Of a DNA stretch of 64,000 nucleotides, positions 1-10,798 are shown in pieces; positions within the stretch are counted from its first letter, which is position 1; every line of letters begins with the position of its first letter. The DNA is taken from the NCBI GenBank assembly GCA_943704425.1, contig CALSCP010001313.1, forward strand, positions 1 through 64,000, given 5' to 3'. The stretch is from Ministeria vibrans ATCC 50519. Its lineage: Eukaryota; Opisthokonta; Filasterea. Below the pieces are notes generated by a model. The model did not search any database. It saw nothing but the letters and a program-made list of their open reading frames with translations, and was not told where the DNA came from. A program made the position numbers and the translations under genes.

Positions 1-152
1 GAAACAAAGTGATAGAGAAAGAAAGAAACAAAGTGATAGAGAAAGAAAGAAACAAAGTGATAGAGAAAGAAAGAAACAAAGTGATAGAGAAAGAAAGAAA
101 CAAAGTGATAGAGAAAGAAAGAAACAAAGTGATAGAGAAAAAAAAAAAAAAA
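1..152. repeat. Left-edge microsatellite (GAAAGAAACAAAGTGATAGA units)
   Basis: Tandem near-identical 20-25 bp units of the form GAAAGAAACAAAGTGATAGA fill the window edge, ending in an A-run. The block lies in the intron that follows exon 5 of the IDH 5' half. Its reverse complement (CTATCACTTTGTTTC) is the motif found in front of the IDH 3' half near 44.8 kb, so the two copies are inverted relative to each other. Confidence 0.95.
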
Positions 153-205
153 CGAGCGCGCGTGAGTGCATGTGAGTGCGCGTGAGTGCACATGGGTGTG
201 TTTAC

Positions 206-1328
206 CTGCATGCAAGAGTGCGCAAAGGCGCGAATGCTCTCGTCCGTGTTGTACATACCCATGCCAACACCGCCGCCGGGGAAATCAAACACAGTGCGCG
301 TCTCGGGTTTGCCGTTCTTGGGTGTGAATACAATGTCAAAGCGACCGGGCTCCGTCACAACAAAGTCCGTCGCCTTGTACTGTGCGTCGAAGAAGTACAT
401 ACATCAGTCGTCGTGCGGTTGCATCCTTCTCGGTTGCTTACCTGATCGCCAAAGGCATGACGACCCACCACAATGGGCTTGGTCCAGCCAGGAACCAGAC
501 GTGGGATGTTATCGCAGATGATGGGCTCGCGGAAGACTGTGCCGCCCAGAATGTTACGGATGGTGCCATTGGGGCTTTTCCACATCTCCTTCAACTTAAA
601 CTCTGCAGAGAAGCAAAACAAAGGCGTCAGCAGGAACTGGGTGTGGTGGAGCGGTGGCAGGCGGACCTTCAACACGCGCCTCGTCGGGCGTGATGGTCGC
701 ACACTTGATGCCGACGTTGTGCTCGAGAATGGCGTGCGCCGAGTCGATCGTGACCTGGTCGTTCGTCGCATCACGGTGCTCAATGCCCAGATCGTAGTAG
801 CGGCAGTCGACATCAAGATAAGGGAAAATGAGCTAAAAACGAGTCGAACCAAACAAAGTCCAATAAAAAAGTTGTCCCACGTCAACACGAACGAAACAAT
901 CCGTTGGGCGCGACCGTCTGCGCACGATCGGCCAGCATGGTCTTTCACAAGGGCGTTACAGACAGCAGATAAGTCACGGACAAGGCAACATCGAGCAAAC
1001 GACACGAATGACTTTTTTTTTTTTTTGGCTTGTTTGACAGTAGAGTCAAGAGAGAAGAAAAAACAAACCCGATCAGCGCAGTATCAGCACTGCGTAGCGT
1101 TGCGTAGTCTCCAAAAGCGTCTCTAGGCATCACCACGACGGCGCGGCCACGTCGAGCTGCGCTCCAACGCAGAATTTGATGCGATGTACCTTTTCCTTGA
1201 TCATCGCCCAAATAATGCGCGTCATCTCGTCGCCATCGAGCTCCACCACAGGCTTGTCAACCTTGATACGGCTGTGCACTGTCGCAAAGAAGCGCGAGAA
1301 GTTGATGAGATGATTTGTAAGTTCAAAG

Positions 1329-1364
<36 letters not shown>

Positions 1365-1448
1365 TAGTCTACTTGCTGCGGCCGGAGCAGCCAGACGCGA
1401 GGCGGCAACAGAAGTGAGGCTACGGATTTTTCCCAATGAAGAAAGCAT
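206..1448 (-). CDS. IDH2: Mitochondrial NADP-isocitrate dehydrogenase, 5' half (exons 1-5)
   Basis: Oxidatively decarboxylates isocitrate to 2-oxoglutarate and makes NADPH. Predicted exons are 1448-1373, 1278-1190, 832-667, 602-442 and 379-206, giving 222 residues. Exon 1 is a typical matrix presequence ([18 protein letters not shown]); the core then begins [19 protein letters not shown]. The substrate-binding stretch [20 protein letters not shown] and GRHAFGDQ are conserved. Intron 1 carries a 30-plus A/T run. Coding stops at residue Q222 in phase 0, and the next intron runs off the left edge. The missing 212 C-terminal residues are encoded at 44948-45972 on the other strand. The start is the only ATG that yields the presequence. 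Confidence 0.93.
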
Positions 1449-1571
1449 ATTTTCAAATTTCAAAAGAAAAAAAAAAAAGATCGACCATAGAAGTTAAAGA
1501 AAATGAAAACAGAAGTGGTGCAATTGTATTTGAGAGGGTGTGTGGGTGTGGGTGCGTGTGTGGGGGGTGGG

Positions 1572-4500
1572 TCACCAGTTGGTAAACTGCGTAATGTCAA
1601 CATTCCATCCGCTGGCAGCGTCACTGGCTGCTGCGGGAGACGCTTTCGATGCGGTTGGCTTGGGCGGTGGAGCCCCTCGACTTGACGACGGTTTGTTGGA
1701 AGCGTCAGGTTTGGAAGGGGGCTTCTTTGGCGCCGCCTTGGACGACGATGATACTGAAGGGGTTGCCTTCGGCGTACTACTGCTCGCGGGCTTGCTTGGT
1801 CTCGAAACGGGCGCTTCGCTGCTCGACGATTTGGGCGCGGTACTCACGGGTTTCTTGGAGGGACGGGTTGGCGCGGCCGCCGGTGCCTCTGGACGATGTT
1901 TGGCGCTGGGAGCGGCAGCGCGGCGTTGCTCGAGTGTCATTTTCTCCGGGGCGGGATGGACAGGAATGATGCGGGTCTCGGGGCGTGGAGGAGCGCGCGA
2001 GAGAGCCGTCGGAGCGGAAGGAACGGCGGGGGGGGCAGCCCGACTGGCATTGGCTGTGGTGCCGGGTCGTGGGGCCGGGCGAGGCGTGGATGCCACAGTG
2101 GGTGAAGGGGTGGTTGCCACAACTTCCGAGTAGGAACGACGCTTCTTCATCTGCTCCTTACTCTGCTTCTTGGCGGGTCGTGTTGGTACAGTCGCACTGG
2201 AACTGGCAGCCGCAGTCGTACTGGAGTCGGGCGCAATGCCCATTTGAGCCCACTGCGAGGCGAGTTTGGAGGCCATGTCGTCCTCGGCGGGCGTAGGGGT
2301 GGGCGTGGGCTTGGGCTTCGGAGCAGGGCGTGGTGAATTGGCTGTGGGTACTGCTGCATCGGCGAGCATGACGCTATCAGTTCGCGGCGTGAGCGTGGGC
2401 TTGGGCCGAGATGCTGGTCGCTTGGCTGGGCGTTTGGCCACAGGTGCGCTTTGCTCTTCTGGCACAGCAGCCACTGGCTCGGGCATAGTCGGCGCCGCAG
2501 TGGCCATGGTCAACTGGATCCACTGCCCTGCGCCATCGTAGTAACCCGTAGACCCGTCCTCTGCCGTCTGGATCCAGTTCCCCATCTCGTCGTAGTAGCC
2601 TGTCTACAAAGCAAAAAAAGGACAATGAATAATAAAAAAAACATCGTCTCTCCCAAAAGCTCTTATACCATAAGTGCTTCAGCGTTCGCGGCGGGGTTGG
2701 CTGCGGCGGCCGATTGCTCTTCCATCCACTTCTGATACGCCTCCTCAGGTGACAGAGTGGGTTCAGCAACAGCAGCAGCAGCAACAGCAGCAGCAGCTGG
2801 AGTGGGCGCAGTGGGCGCACGACCACGCGACGTCGCTGTTCCTGCATCGCCATTGGAGTGTGACGACGGAGCCGTGGGCGCTCGTCTTCTACCGCTCTCG
2901 GCGCCTGTGCCTGCACTGGGCGCCTGAGGGGCTTCGCGTCGTTTCTTTTCAGGTGCAACAGCGGGACGTTCGGGCCCCACCTCACTCTCGACGGTGATGA
3001 TGGCCTCCATGGCCACGCGCTTGAGGTAGGTGGACGGCGCCCAGCCAATTTTGTTGCGGATACGCACAAGCCACCAGCCATTGGCGTGCTTCTCCAGCAC
3101 TTCCACCTCCTGGCCCTTGCCAAAAGTGATTTCGTCCTCGCGAACCCCCGTGTACTCGGCCGTCGTCATGTACTTCTCGTCCTGGTACATGCTCGGCTGC
3201 GTTGGATCCCACACACGCCCCTGTCCATGCTCTCCACCGTCGTCCCCCTCCACATTCAGCCGCACCATCCCGTCCATCAGAGGCGGTGCGCTCTCGGCAA
3301 TCTTCTTGAGAAACGTCGCAGGAGCCCAGCCCTTCTCTTCGCCCACCACAACAAACCACCAGCCATTGGGATCCTTCTCAATCACCTCCACCTCGTCGCC
3401 CTTTTCCAGCGACAGCTCTGTTTTGTTTTGTCGCTTGTAGTCTGCCACTGCCTCGTACTGCTCCAGTGCCATTGGCCCGGATACATGCATCTCCCGCCCA
3501 AACTCCTCCTCGTCGTCGTCCACCAGCGCCTGAACAAAGAAAAATGAGAATGAGAAGGGTTATTCGTATTTCTTCATTCCGTTTTTTGTTTCCTATTGTG
3601 AACACACACCTTTTTCACTTTGGTGACGACGCCCGAGACAGTCTCTGTGACTGACTTGGCCTCAGGCTTGCGCAGGTACTCTTCTTCTGACAGAGGATTC
3701 AGGTCCTCATCCGTCGACTCGAAAAAGGAGTGTACAAAATCGGATTGGGACACCTACACACAGAGAGAGGAGGAATAACAGGTAGTGAGAAGGGAGAACA
3801 AAGAGAGAGAGAAAGGAGGTCGAAAGAAATAAAGTGGTAGAGGGAGGGGAGAAAGAAAACAGTTACAGAGAGAGAAGGAGGAACACATACGGAGATAGAT
3901 AAATTGATAGAGTTTGAGAGAAAGAGAGAAAGAGTTTGAGAGAGTTTGAGAGAGAGAGAAAGAGTTTGAGAGAGAGAGAAAGAGTTTGAGAGAGAGAGAG
4001 ACAGAGAGAAAGAGTTTGAGAGAGAGAGAGAAAGAGTTTGAGAGAGAGAAAGAGTTTGTGTGTGTGCGAGAGAGAGAAGTGATAGAGAGACAAAATGATA
4101 GTGATAAAGTGATAGAGACAAAGTGATGGTGACAAAGTGATAATAACAAAGAGAGAGAAAGAGAACAAAACGAGAATGAATAATAATATTATTTTTGGGT
4201 ACGCTTTGGGGTAAGGCAAAGAGTGCGTCCAGATAGTAGGCGATTCCTTCAATTCGCGCTTCCGCCACCTTGCGCACATGCGAGCGACCAATAAGTTTCT
4301 TTCCCGGCAAGAAGGGAATCGACCGGCGACCGCCATCCGCCCCAGCTTCGACCGGGAACTTGTTGAGCAGCCCAACCTGCACATTGTGCGTATTGCGCAG
4401 CCCAGAGAGCAATAATCAAGTATTAGTCCGTTTCAAGTGAGTGAACAGTCGCATTCTCTTCGAGTGGTATCAACCAGGAGTCGGTGACGCAAGGAAAAAA

Positions 4501-4778
4501 TCCCCAGAATCAAACCGATAAAAGAGAAAGAAAAAAGAAAAAAAAGAAAAAAAAGTTGACTAACCTGAAATTCGAAAAAGGCACTATATCTGCGATACAC
4601 TTGAGCAATGGTGCCGTCGGACCAGTCCACCTCTAGTACATACGTCTATGGGGCGAGAAGAATCAGAAGAGCGAGTGGAAAGGGTGCAAACAGGGCAGTT
4701 CACACGTACGTAGTGCTTCTTGGGCACACGGCGCTTTTGAATGTCTCGCAGGAACACCTGACGAATAAATCGTCCCAT
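1572..4778 (-). CDS. PX and tandem-SH3 protein, p47phox/Tks-like
   Basis: Predicted 786 residues from six exons (4778-4710, 4645-4565, 4376-4203, 3753-3610, 3529-2669, 2603-1572), all joins phase 0. Residues 1-135 form a phosphoinositide-binding PX domain with VYRRYSAFFEF, FPVEAGA and IPFLPGKK, as in NADPH-oxidase organiser p47phox. Two SH3 domains follow at about 178-235 and 272-330, each with NGWW and GWAP motifs. The C-terminal half is Pro/Ala/Ser-rich after two copies of a TGYYD...NWIQ-like element, ending in WNVDITQFTNW. Likely a membrane-recruited adaptor for NOX or actin regulators; which one is inference. Its ATG lies 131 bp from that of the divergent asparaginase gene, suggesting a shared promoter. 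Intron 3 is filled with GAGA/AGTTT repeats. Confidence 0.88.
3776..4160. repeat. GA-rich microsatellite with AGAGTTTGAG and AAAGTGATAG units
   Basis: Low-complexity purine-rich tract inside intron 3 of the PX-SH3 gene. It mixes (GA)n, AGAAAGAGTTTGAG units and the dispersed ACAAAGTGATAG motif. Long leucine/serine reading frames across it on the minus strand are translations of the repeat, not genes. Confidence 0.9.
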
Positions 4779-4909
4779 GACGGACGGAGAAGCCGGGGAG
4801 ACGGATGGAAAATAAAAATGAACAAAATCTGATGGAGAAGTGAGAACACATCACAGATCACTCCACAATTATTTACAAGTAAGTAATAAGCAGTCACAAA
4901 GAACTTTTT

Positions 4910-5957
4910 ATGTCTACTCTGCGTCCCTCCGTTGTTGTGCATGGTGGCGCATGGGACATTCCTGATGAAGCAGTCGACGACCATTTGAATGGAGGTAGCG
5001 AACTTTGGCATTCCATTTGAACGATGTTCCCTCTCACTGCCCCACTGTCACCCCCAGTGAAAATTGCGTGTGATCGAGCTTGGGAGATTGTTTCGGCAGG
5101 AGGCACTGCATTGGATGCGGTGGAGGCAGCAGTAAGACTCTTGGAAGGTACGACAAGAACCCAAAATCATTGTGTTTGACTGACAACAATGTAACGTGCA
5201 GACGATCCCACCTTTGATGCGGGGCGTGGGTCGTTTCTGACGAGTGCACAGGAGGTTGAAATGGATGCTGTCATTGCGACGGACGCGTGGCGTGTGGGCA
5301 GCGTGTGTGGTTTGCAGAATATCGCGAATCCCATCTCAGTGGCTCGTCGCGTCATGGAGAATACCAAAGAAGTGGTGCTGGTGGGCGCGGGAGCGAAGAG
5401 CTTTGCCCTTTCCGAGGGCTTTGTCGAAGTCCCGACCGCCGAGCTGCTGGTGGGTCGGGAACTGGAGCGATTCCTTGCTATTGAGGGTCGTGCGTCGTCC
5501 TTTGATGCGAAAGGGGCCTTTGGAAAGTACGAGAAGGTGAAGACGCCTGGAATGGGCACTGTCGGCTGTGTGGCACGCGACCAGCATGGCCAAGTGGCTG
5601 TGGCCGTTTCGACGGGAGGAACGCCCTTCAAGCGACCCGGGCGTGTGGGCGACACACCACTGTGGGGAGCTGGGGGTTACGCGGATGCCGGGAGTGGCGC
5701 AGCGGCGACAGGCTATGGCGAAGATTTGCTCAAGATGCACGCGACCAAGACAGCTGTGGATGCAAATGTGCATTTGGGAATGGGTGCGCAGGCGGCCGTA
5801 GAGCATGCAATAGCGCTGCTGGATCGGCGTCTGTCGGGTCTAGGGGGACTGATCATGTTGGGACGCGACGGAGACTTAGGGATGGCCTTCAACACGCCGC
5901 GCATGGCTCGTGCGGTACGACCCACCACTGTCGTGTCCTCTGTCTTTTTGACATGTT

Positions 5958-6003
<46 letters not shown>

Positions 6004-6060
6004 ACGTTGCAGTGGAGGACCAACGATGAGGGTGAGTCGAGTGCGCGTATTGAAAAGTAA
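4910..6060 (+). CDS. ASRGL1: Plant-type L-asparaginase / isoaspartyl peptidase
   Basis: Ntn hydrolase that cleaves L-asparagine and isoaspartyl dipeptides after self-cleavage. Exons 4910-4994, 5058-5147, 5202-5914 and 6013-6060 give 311 residues, the usual length. The N-terminus holds VVVHGGAW. The autoproteolytic nucleophile is Thr178 in GMGTVGCVARD, at the position expected for the family (about 168-179). VSTGGTPFKRPGRVGD and GAGGYAD...ATGYGE form the substrate pocket. Downstream of Thr178 the beta chain is intact. Intron 3 contains a (TTG)n run at about 5960-6002. The stop is 41 bp from that of the convergent LRR gene. Confidence 0.95.
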
Positions 6061-6101
6061 ATATTGTTGTTTTGTACAAAGGAGATGTTTGTTTCATTTA
6101 A

Positions 6102-8826
6102 TTAGACGAGTGAGAAAGAGGGCTTGATGTTCATGACAATGCCTCCGTCGTCGTAATCTTCGTCTTCTTCTGAGTCAGAACTACCAGCCATGAACGTGAC
6201 TGGGGTACGGTGGGAGGTTGAGACAGGAGGGGAAGTGGGATCGGTGATTGTGGGGCTGATGAGGGCTACGTTGGATGCAGATGCGGATACTGGTGCGGAT
6301 ACTGGCGCGGATACAGGTGCGGATACAGGTGCGGGTGCAGATGCAGAGGGTGCAGGTGCAGAGGATGCAGGCACATCGGTGGCGCTGACCACAATACACG
6401 TAACCTGTTCCGACGAGTGCAGTCCTGACGCGTCTGTGGCGTCTGTCGTAGCAGTCGTAACTGTTGTCGTAGTGACTGTTCGTGTGTCGGGAGTTGCGCC
6501 CGCATTGCTCGCCACGCCACCAACCCCAGACCCTACGCCTGCTGCATCTGCTGCTGTTGTTGTAGCTGTCACTGTCGTGGTGGTGGACGCAAGGGGTGCA
6601 CGAGGGGTGGCAGAGATGCGTGTCGCCATGGTTGAGTTGCGACGCATTGAGCTCATGCTGACGACGCTGCCAGAGCGCGTAAAGCGGTCTTTGATTGTAC
6701 GGAAGTTCTCCGTCAGTTTCTGCGTAAGGGATCGTGATGAGGCAGAGGGACGTACTATAATAAGCGAATAATAAAAACAAGAACGAAAAAAGAGGAGGGT
6801 GAGCAGAGAAAGAGCGCGCAATGGGTTTGTAAGGAAACCAAAAGAACGTACAGTGGTCCGCTTTGAGTTTGTTTGCGAGCAGACACTGTTTGAGGCAATG
6901 TACATCGGAGGGCGCAAACGAGTTGCCTGTACACTCAAACGTCGTCAAGTGTGTGTTGCGCAGCATAGCCAGTGCTACTGCATTTCCTGTCTTTCGGCTC
7001 AACTAAAACCGAGCGATTTGAGTCAGTTGAAATGTAGATCTTTAAAACTCTTTTCGTTTCTCCCTCCCGTTTTGTCTATTCGTCTCTTAGATATTAACTA
7101 TCTCTATATATCACGTTCTTTCTTCCTCCCTCATTTCCCTCCCTCTCTTCACTTGTCTCTTCCTCCCAAATTTCCCTCTCTCACTATCAATTTGTTTCTT
7201 CTTCCCTCATTTCCCTCTCTCACTATCACTTTGTTTCTTCTTCCCTCATCTTTCTCTCTCTCTCTCTCTATCACTTTGTTTCTTCTTCCCTCATCTTTTT
7301 CTCTCTCTTTCTCTATCACTTTGTTTCTTCTTCCCTCATCTTTTTCTCTCTCTCTCTATCACTTTGTATCTTTCAACCTCTTTTTTCTCTCTTGCGCTTA
7401 CTTGGTTCCCACTGACGTTAAGAGACAAGAGGGCAGTGTCGCCGGAGACAAGGTCAAGCAGGGCAGGGGCAGTGCTGTCGGTAAGGACGCAGTAGGCGAG
7501 GTTGACGGCGACCAGACTGCGGCTTTTGGCGATGGCCTGCAGGATGAGCGCACCCGTGTGCCCAATGAGGTTGTAGCGAAAGTCGACGTGCAACAGCGAA
7601 GTGCTGTCCTCGATAGCGACTGCAAGTGCCCGTGCGCCTAACAGCCCCGCCGAATTCATGCCAATGTCAATGTGTGTGAGAGACGGGTGGCGCGCAACGA
7701 CGCGCAGCAGTGTCACGACGCCCTGGTGGCCCGCACAGTGGTTCAGGTTGAGCCGCCGGATCGCCGCGTTGGTCGCCAGGCCCTGTGCAATCACCCGGAA
7801 CCCCCCGTCGCGGCCCAGAGGGTTCTTGGCCAAGTTAAGCGTGTGCAGGGTGCGGTTGTGACGCAGGACGTCGGCCACAAGGGAGCAGTACGACTTGCCC
7901 ATCTGCGCATGATTGAACGTGAAGCGCGTCAGAGTCGTGTTGCTTGCGAGCGCACGCAGCACCGCCACCACGCCCGCGTGTTGCTTAGTATTCTCGCCTA
8001 AACGCGCTGTTGGGCCAATGGGCGTGCGAGCCATGCTCACGTCGAGGTAGCGCAGCGGCAGCGACGGGTTCTTCAGCAGAAGGTCTGCGACTTGACGGTA
8101 TACACCTTCGCTGTGAGCGTGGACCCAGATGGAGCTGAGGTTGACGCGCGTGAGCGACTCGGATGACACGACTATGTCAAGAATAAGCATGGCTGAGCGC
8201 ATCATGAGCTCGCCCGTCTCGAGCAGTGTTTGCCCAATCACTCGGTTGTCGCTTAGGTCCAGCTGGGACAAATCCAATTTTTTGCTCATTGTCTCCTTGA
8301 GGTGTCGCAGCGCCGCATGCACCGACGGAGGATTGAGACATTGGAGGGAGCCGTGTAAGGCAAGGCCAGTCACGGGCGGCGAACGTTCGCACAGAATTTG
8401 TAGACAAGAGTCAAAGTGAGCCGTTTTGCGAAACTTGACACATCGAAATGAAACGTGAGTCTACACAGAAACAACAGGCTCAGCAGGGATGGCGTGCTAG
8501 GAAGAAAGAACGTACGGTACAGAGGGTGTCGCGACAGAGGGCGCCGTCGTAACGACAGGCGTCGAGCCAACGATAGACAAAAGGACTCGGCTTGAGATGG
8601 TTCTGCAGAATCAAGTTCAGTACGCACAATTGATCATGTCGTTGCCTGAAAAGAACACATACTTCTTCACAGCGAGCATCATAGGCATTGAGCCACCACG
8701 CGAGCCATTCAAGTTCTTCGGCAGTCGGTGGAGTGAGCGAGAGCTGTACACGTTTTTGTAACATGTTAGGTTTCAAGCAGAAAACAAGAGACGGGCGCTT
8801 ACCGTTCGCGAGTAGTTAGCGCCCAT
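6102..8826 (-). CDS. Leucine-rich repeat (RNI-like) protein with possible N-myristoylation
   Basis: Predicted 695 residues from exons 8826-8803, 8743-8516, 8433-7402, 7002-6852 and 6754-6102. The 24-bp first exon encodes MGANYSRT, which fits the N-myristoylation consensus (Gly2, Ser6). Exon 3 carries about ten ribonuclease-inhibitor-type repeats of pattern LxxLxLxxNxLG (e.g. LHTLNLAKNPLGRDGG, LLHVDFRYNLIGHTGA). The last 215 residues are Thr/Ser/Ala-rich with proline repeats and an acidic SDSEEDEDYDD patch. Probably a membrane-tethered protein-interaction scaffold; I recognise no catalytic domain and no NACHT or TIR. It is divergent with the gene at 9062, the ATGs being 235 bp apart. Confidence 0.85.
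7080..7390. repeat. ATCACTTTGTTTCTTCTTCCCTC minisatellite in LRR-gene intron
   Basis: Five or more imperfect copies of CTCTCTATCACTTTGTTTCTTCTTCCCTCAT sit between exons 3 and 4 of the LRR gene. It belongs to the same dispersed family seen throughout the window, here in the orientation opposite to the copy at the left edge. Confidence 0.88.
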
Positions 8827-8904
8827 ATTTCATGAACTACAAGCCGATTTAGCCGAACGAGACCAATTAACAAATATAACGGTGAAAAAAAAAAATGACG
8901 GGAC

Positions 8905-8917
8905 GAGTCATGACTCA
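8905..8917. promoter_or_regulatory. AP-1-like palindrome in divergent promoter
   Basis: GAGTCATGACTC is a perfect 12-bp palindrome (8905-8916) overlapping a TGACTCA core at 8911-8917. It lies between the divergent starts at 8826 (minus) and 9062 (plus). TGACTCA is the classical bZIP (AP-1/GCN4) site; use by a bZIP factor here is inference. Confidence 0.45.
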
Positions 8918-9061
8918 TGACACCATATCACAACTCTAATCTAACAACACGAATCATACATTTCATATCAGACATAAGTCCGAAGTCCGGAAGTCGTAAT
9001 AGTTTATTAATTATTTTCTTATTGCTTTTTTCTCTTGTGACACCCCCTTCACTTGACGACG

Positions 9062-10574
9062 ATGCGCGGCCAGCAATCGTCGATTGCCATTGTGTGTGCA
9101 ATGTTTTTCGTTGTGTACCTGTTGTATTCCCAACCGCACTCCTCCGCACCAATCTCGCACACCGCTGATCTGGTAAACTACGGGTCCTAATACTCCCACG
9201 CAGACACACGCATGCACACACCGTCCATCATCCTTTTGGTCGCCTCCTTCCTCCCTTCGCGCTCCTTCGTCTGATTCTTTTTTCTTGTGTGTGTGTGTGT
9301 GTGTGTGTGCAGCCAAGAGAAGCACCGGCTGCTGTTGTAGCAGCACCGCCGCCACCCGTCGCAATACCCGTTGTCCAACCACTGCCAGTGGCTGCAGCAC
9401 CTCCGGCGGCGGCAGTCGCAGCACCGGCCGGCAAGCCGGAGGAGGCGTCGTCAACAGAGCCGTCGCATTTTGTGGGCGAAACGGAAACAACGCGAGCACG
9501 TATTGCGCCCAATGCGCTGAATGGGTATCGGGGCGAGCAGAGCCAGAACCGCTGGAAAGTGATGCAGCCGGTGATGGAGAAGGAGCGAGGCGCGGGAACC
9601 ATCATTGACTATGGCGCGGCATTTGGGTTCTTCTCGATGCTTGCGGCCGACCTCAACCGCGTGACGACGCCCTGGGTGTTGAGCGTCGACGATCAGCGAC
9701 AGAACCGCGGTCTTGAGTATCACAGCTCTAAGATTGCTGAGTACGAACTGCAACACTGCCTGCTGTGCAATTGCCAGTTCTCCATCCAGCTCATCGACGA
9801 GTTTGTACGTCGCGGCGTCATGTTTCACATCCAATTTGTCCTGTCCATCTTTCACTGGCTCCCCATCCGTGACGAGGTAAGCACCAATCATTTTTATCAA
9901 AGAGAGAGATGAAACAAGGAGACTGAACGGGACTGGGTGTAGAATCATCACAAGGAGGTGCTGGGTAAGCTGCTGTCGCTGTCGCCCGTCTCGTTCATCG
10001 AACTGCCACACCGCCTGGAAGGGCCCGGTGACCAGCGCATCTGGTACGGCAGCCGCAGAGAGCCCGAGGAGGCGATTCGGGATGCGCTGGCGGTGCACGG
10101 GGACACAGGTACAGTAGAATTCCTGGGCCAGACCATGGCCAGCTACGAGGGAGGCAAGTGCCAGCGCGACGAAATGCGCGGCAAGGTCTGCTATCGAAAG
10201 ACTTTTGTCGTGCGCAACGCATCCGCACGCGCTCGCTACGACACGCAAGCTAAAGGTACACCAGAGAGAGAGAAAGGAGGGAGAAACAAAGTGACAGGAG
10301 AGAGAGAGAGAGAGAGAGGAGAAAGAAACAAAGCGATAGAGAGAGAGAGAAAGGAGGGAGAATGAAACAAAGTGATAGAGAGAGGAGGGAGAAGATGACA
10401 GATAGATAGAGGGAGGAGGAAGGGAAAACAGTATTGCAACGGACCAGCCCACACTTGCTTTCTCGCTCATTCTCTTTTTCTCTTGTAGGAAAGGAAGCTG
10501 AGATGGCCAAGAAGGCGATTGATGTGCTCAAGTGCACTGGATCCAACCTCTTCTATGGACTCCTTCCCACCTGA
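9062..10574 (+). CDS. Type II membrane protein with FkbM-like methyltransferase domain
   Basis: Predicted 357 residues from exons 9062-9172, 9313-9876, 9943-10255 and 10489-10574. Residues 8-23 are a signal anchor (IAIVCAMFFVVYLLYS) after a short basic cytoplasmic tail, followed by an Ala/Pro-rich stalk. The lumenal domain has TIIDYGAAFGFFSMLAAD, which resembles SAM-binding motif I of FkbM-type methyltransferases (DVGANxGxFS), then an acidic strand end, LSVDDQ. This points to a Golgi or ER enzyme acting on glycans or lipids; substrate unknown. Two Cys pairs in the lumenal part could form disulfides. Introns 1 and 3 contain TG and GA microsatellites. Confidence 0.75.
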
Positions 10575-10798
10575 ATGCGTTCTTACTCTCCTTTTGTCAT
10601 ACTATTTCTTGCACGCACGCACACACACACCCACCCACACATACAGACATCTGAGTGTGCTCTCCCTCTCTTTCTATCACTTTGTTTCTTTCCCTCTCCT
10701 CTCCCTCTCTCTCGTTCTTTCTTTTTCAGTCCTGCCTCAATTGTGACACTATTGATACAGTCTAATTTTAATTTTTGATACAGTCAGCCTCAGCTGAG

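Noticed and set aside
8660-8676. GTATGT...TTCAG looking like a 17-nt intron in the LRR gene
   Set aside because: Too short for splicing, and reading through keeps the frame open with sensible residues.
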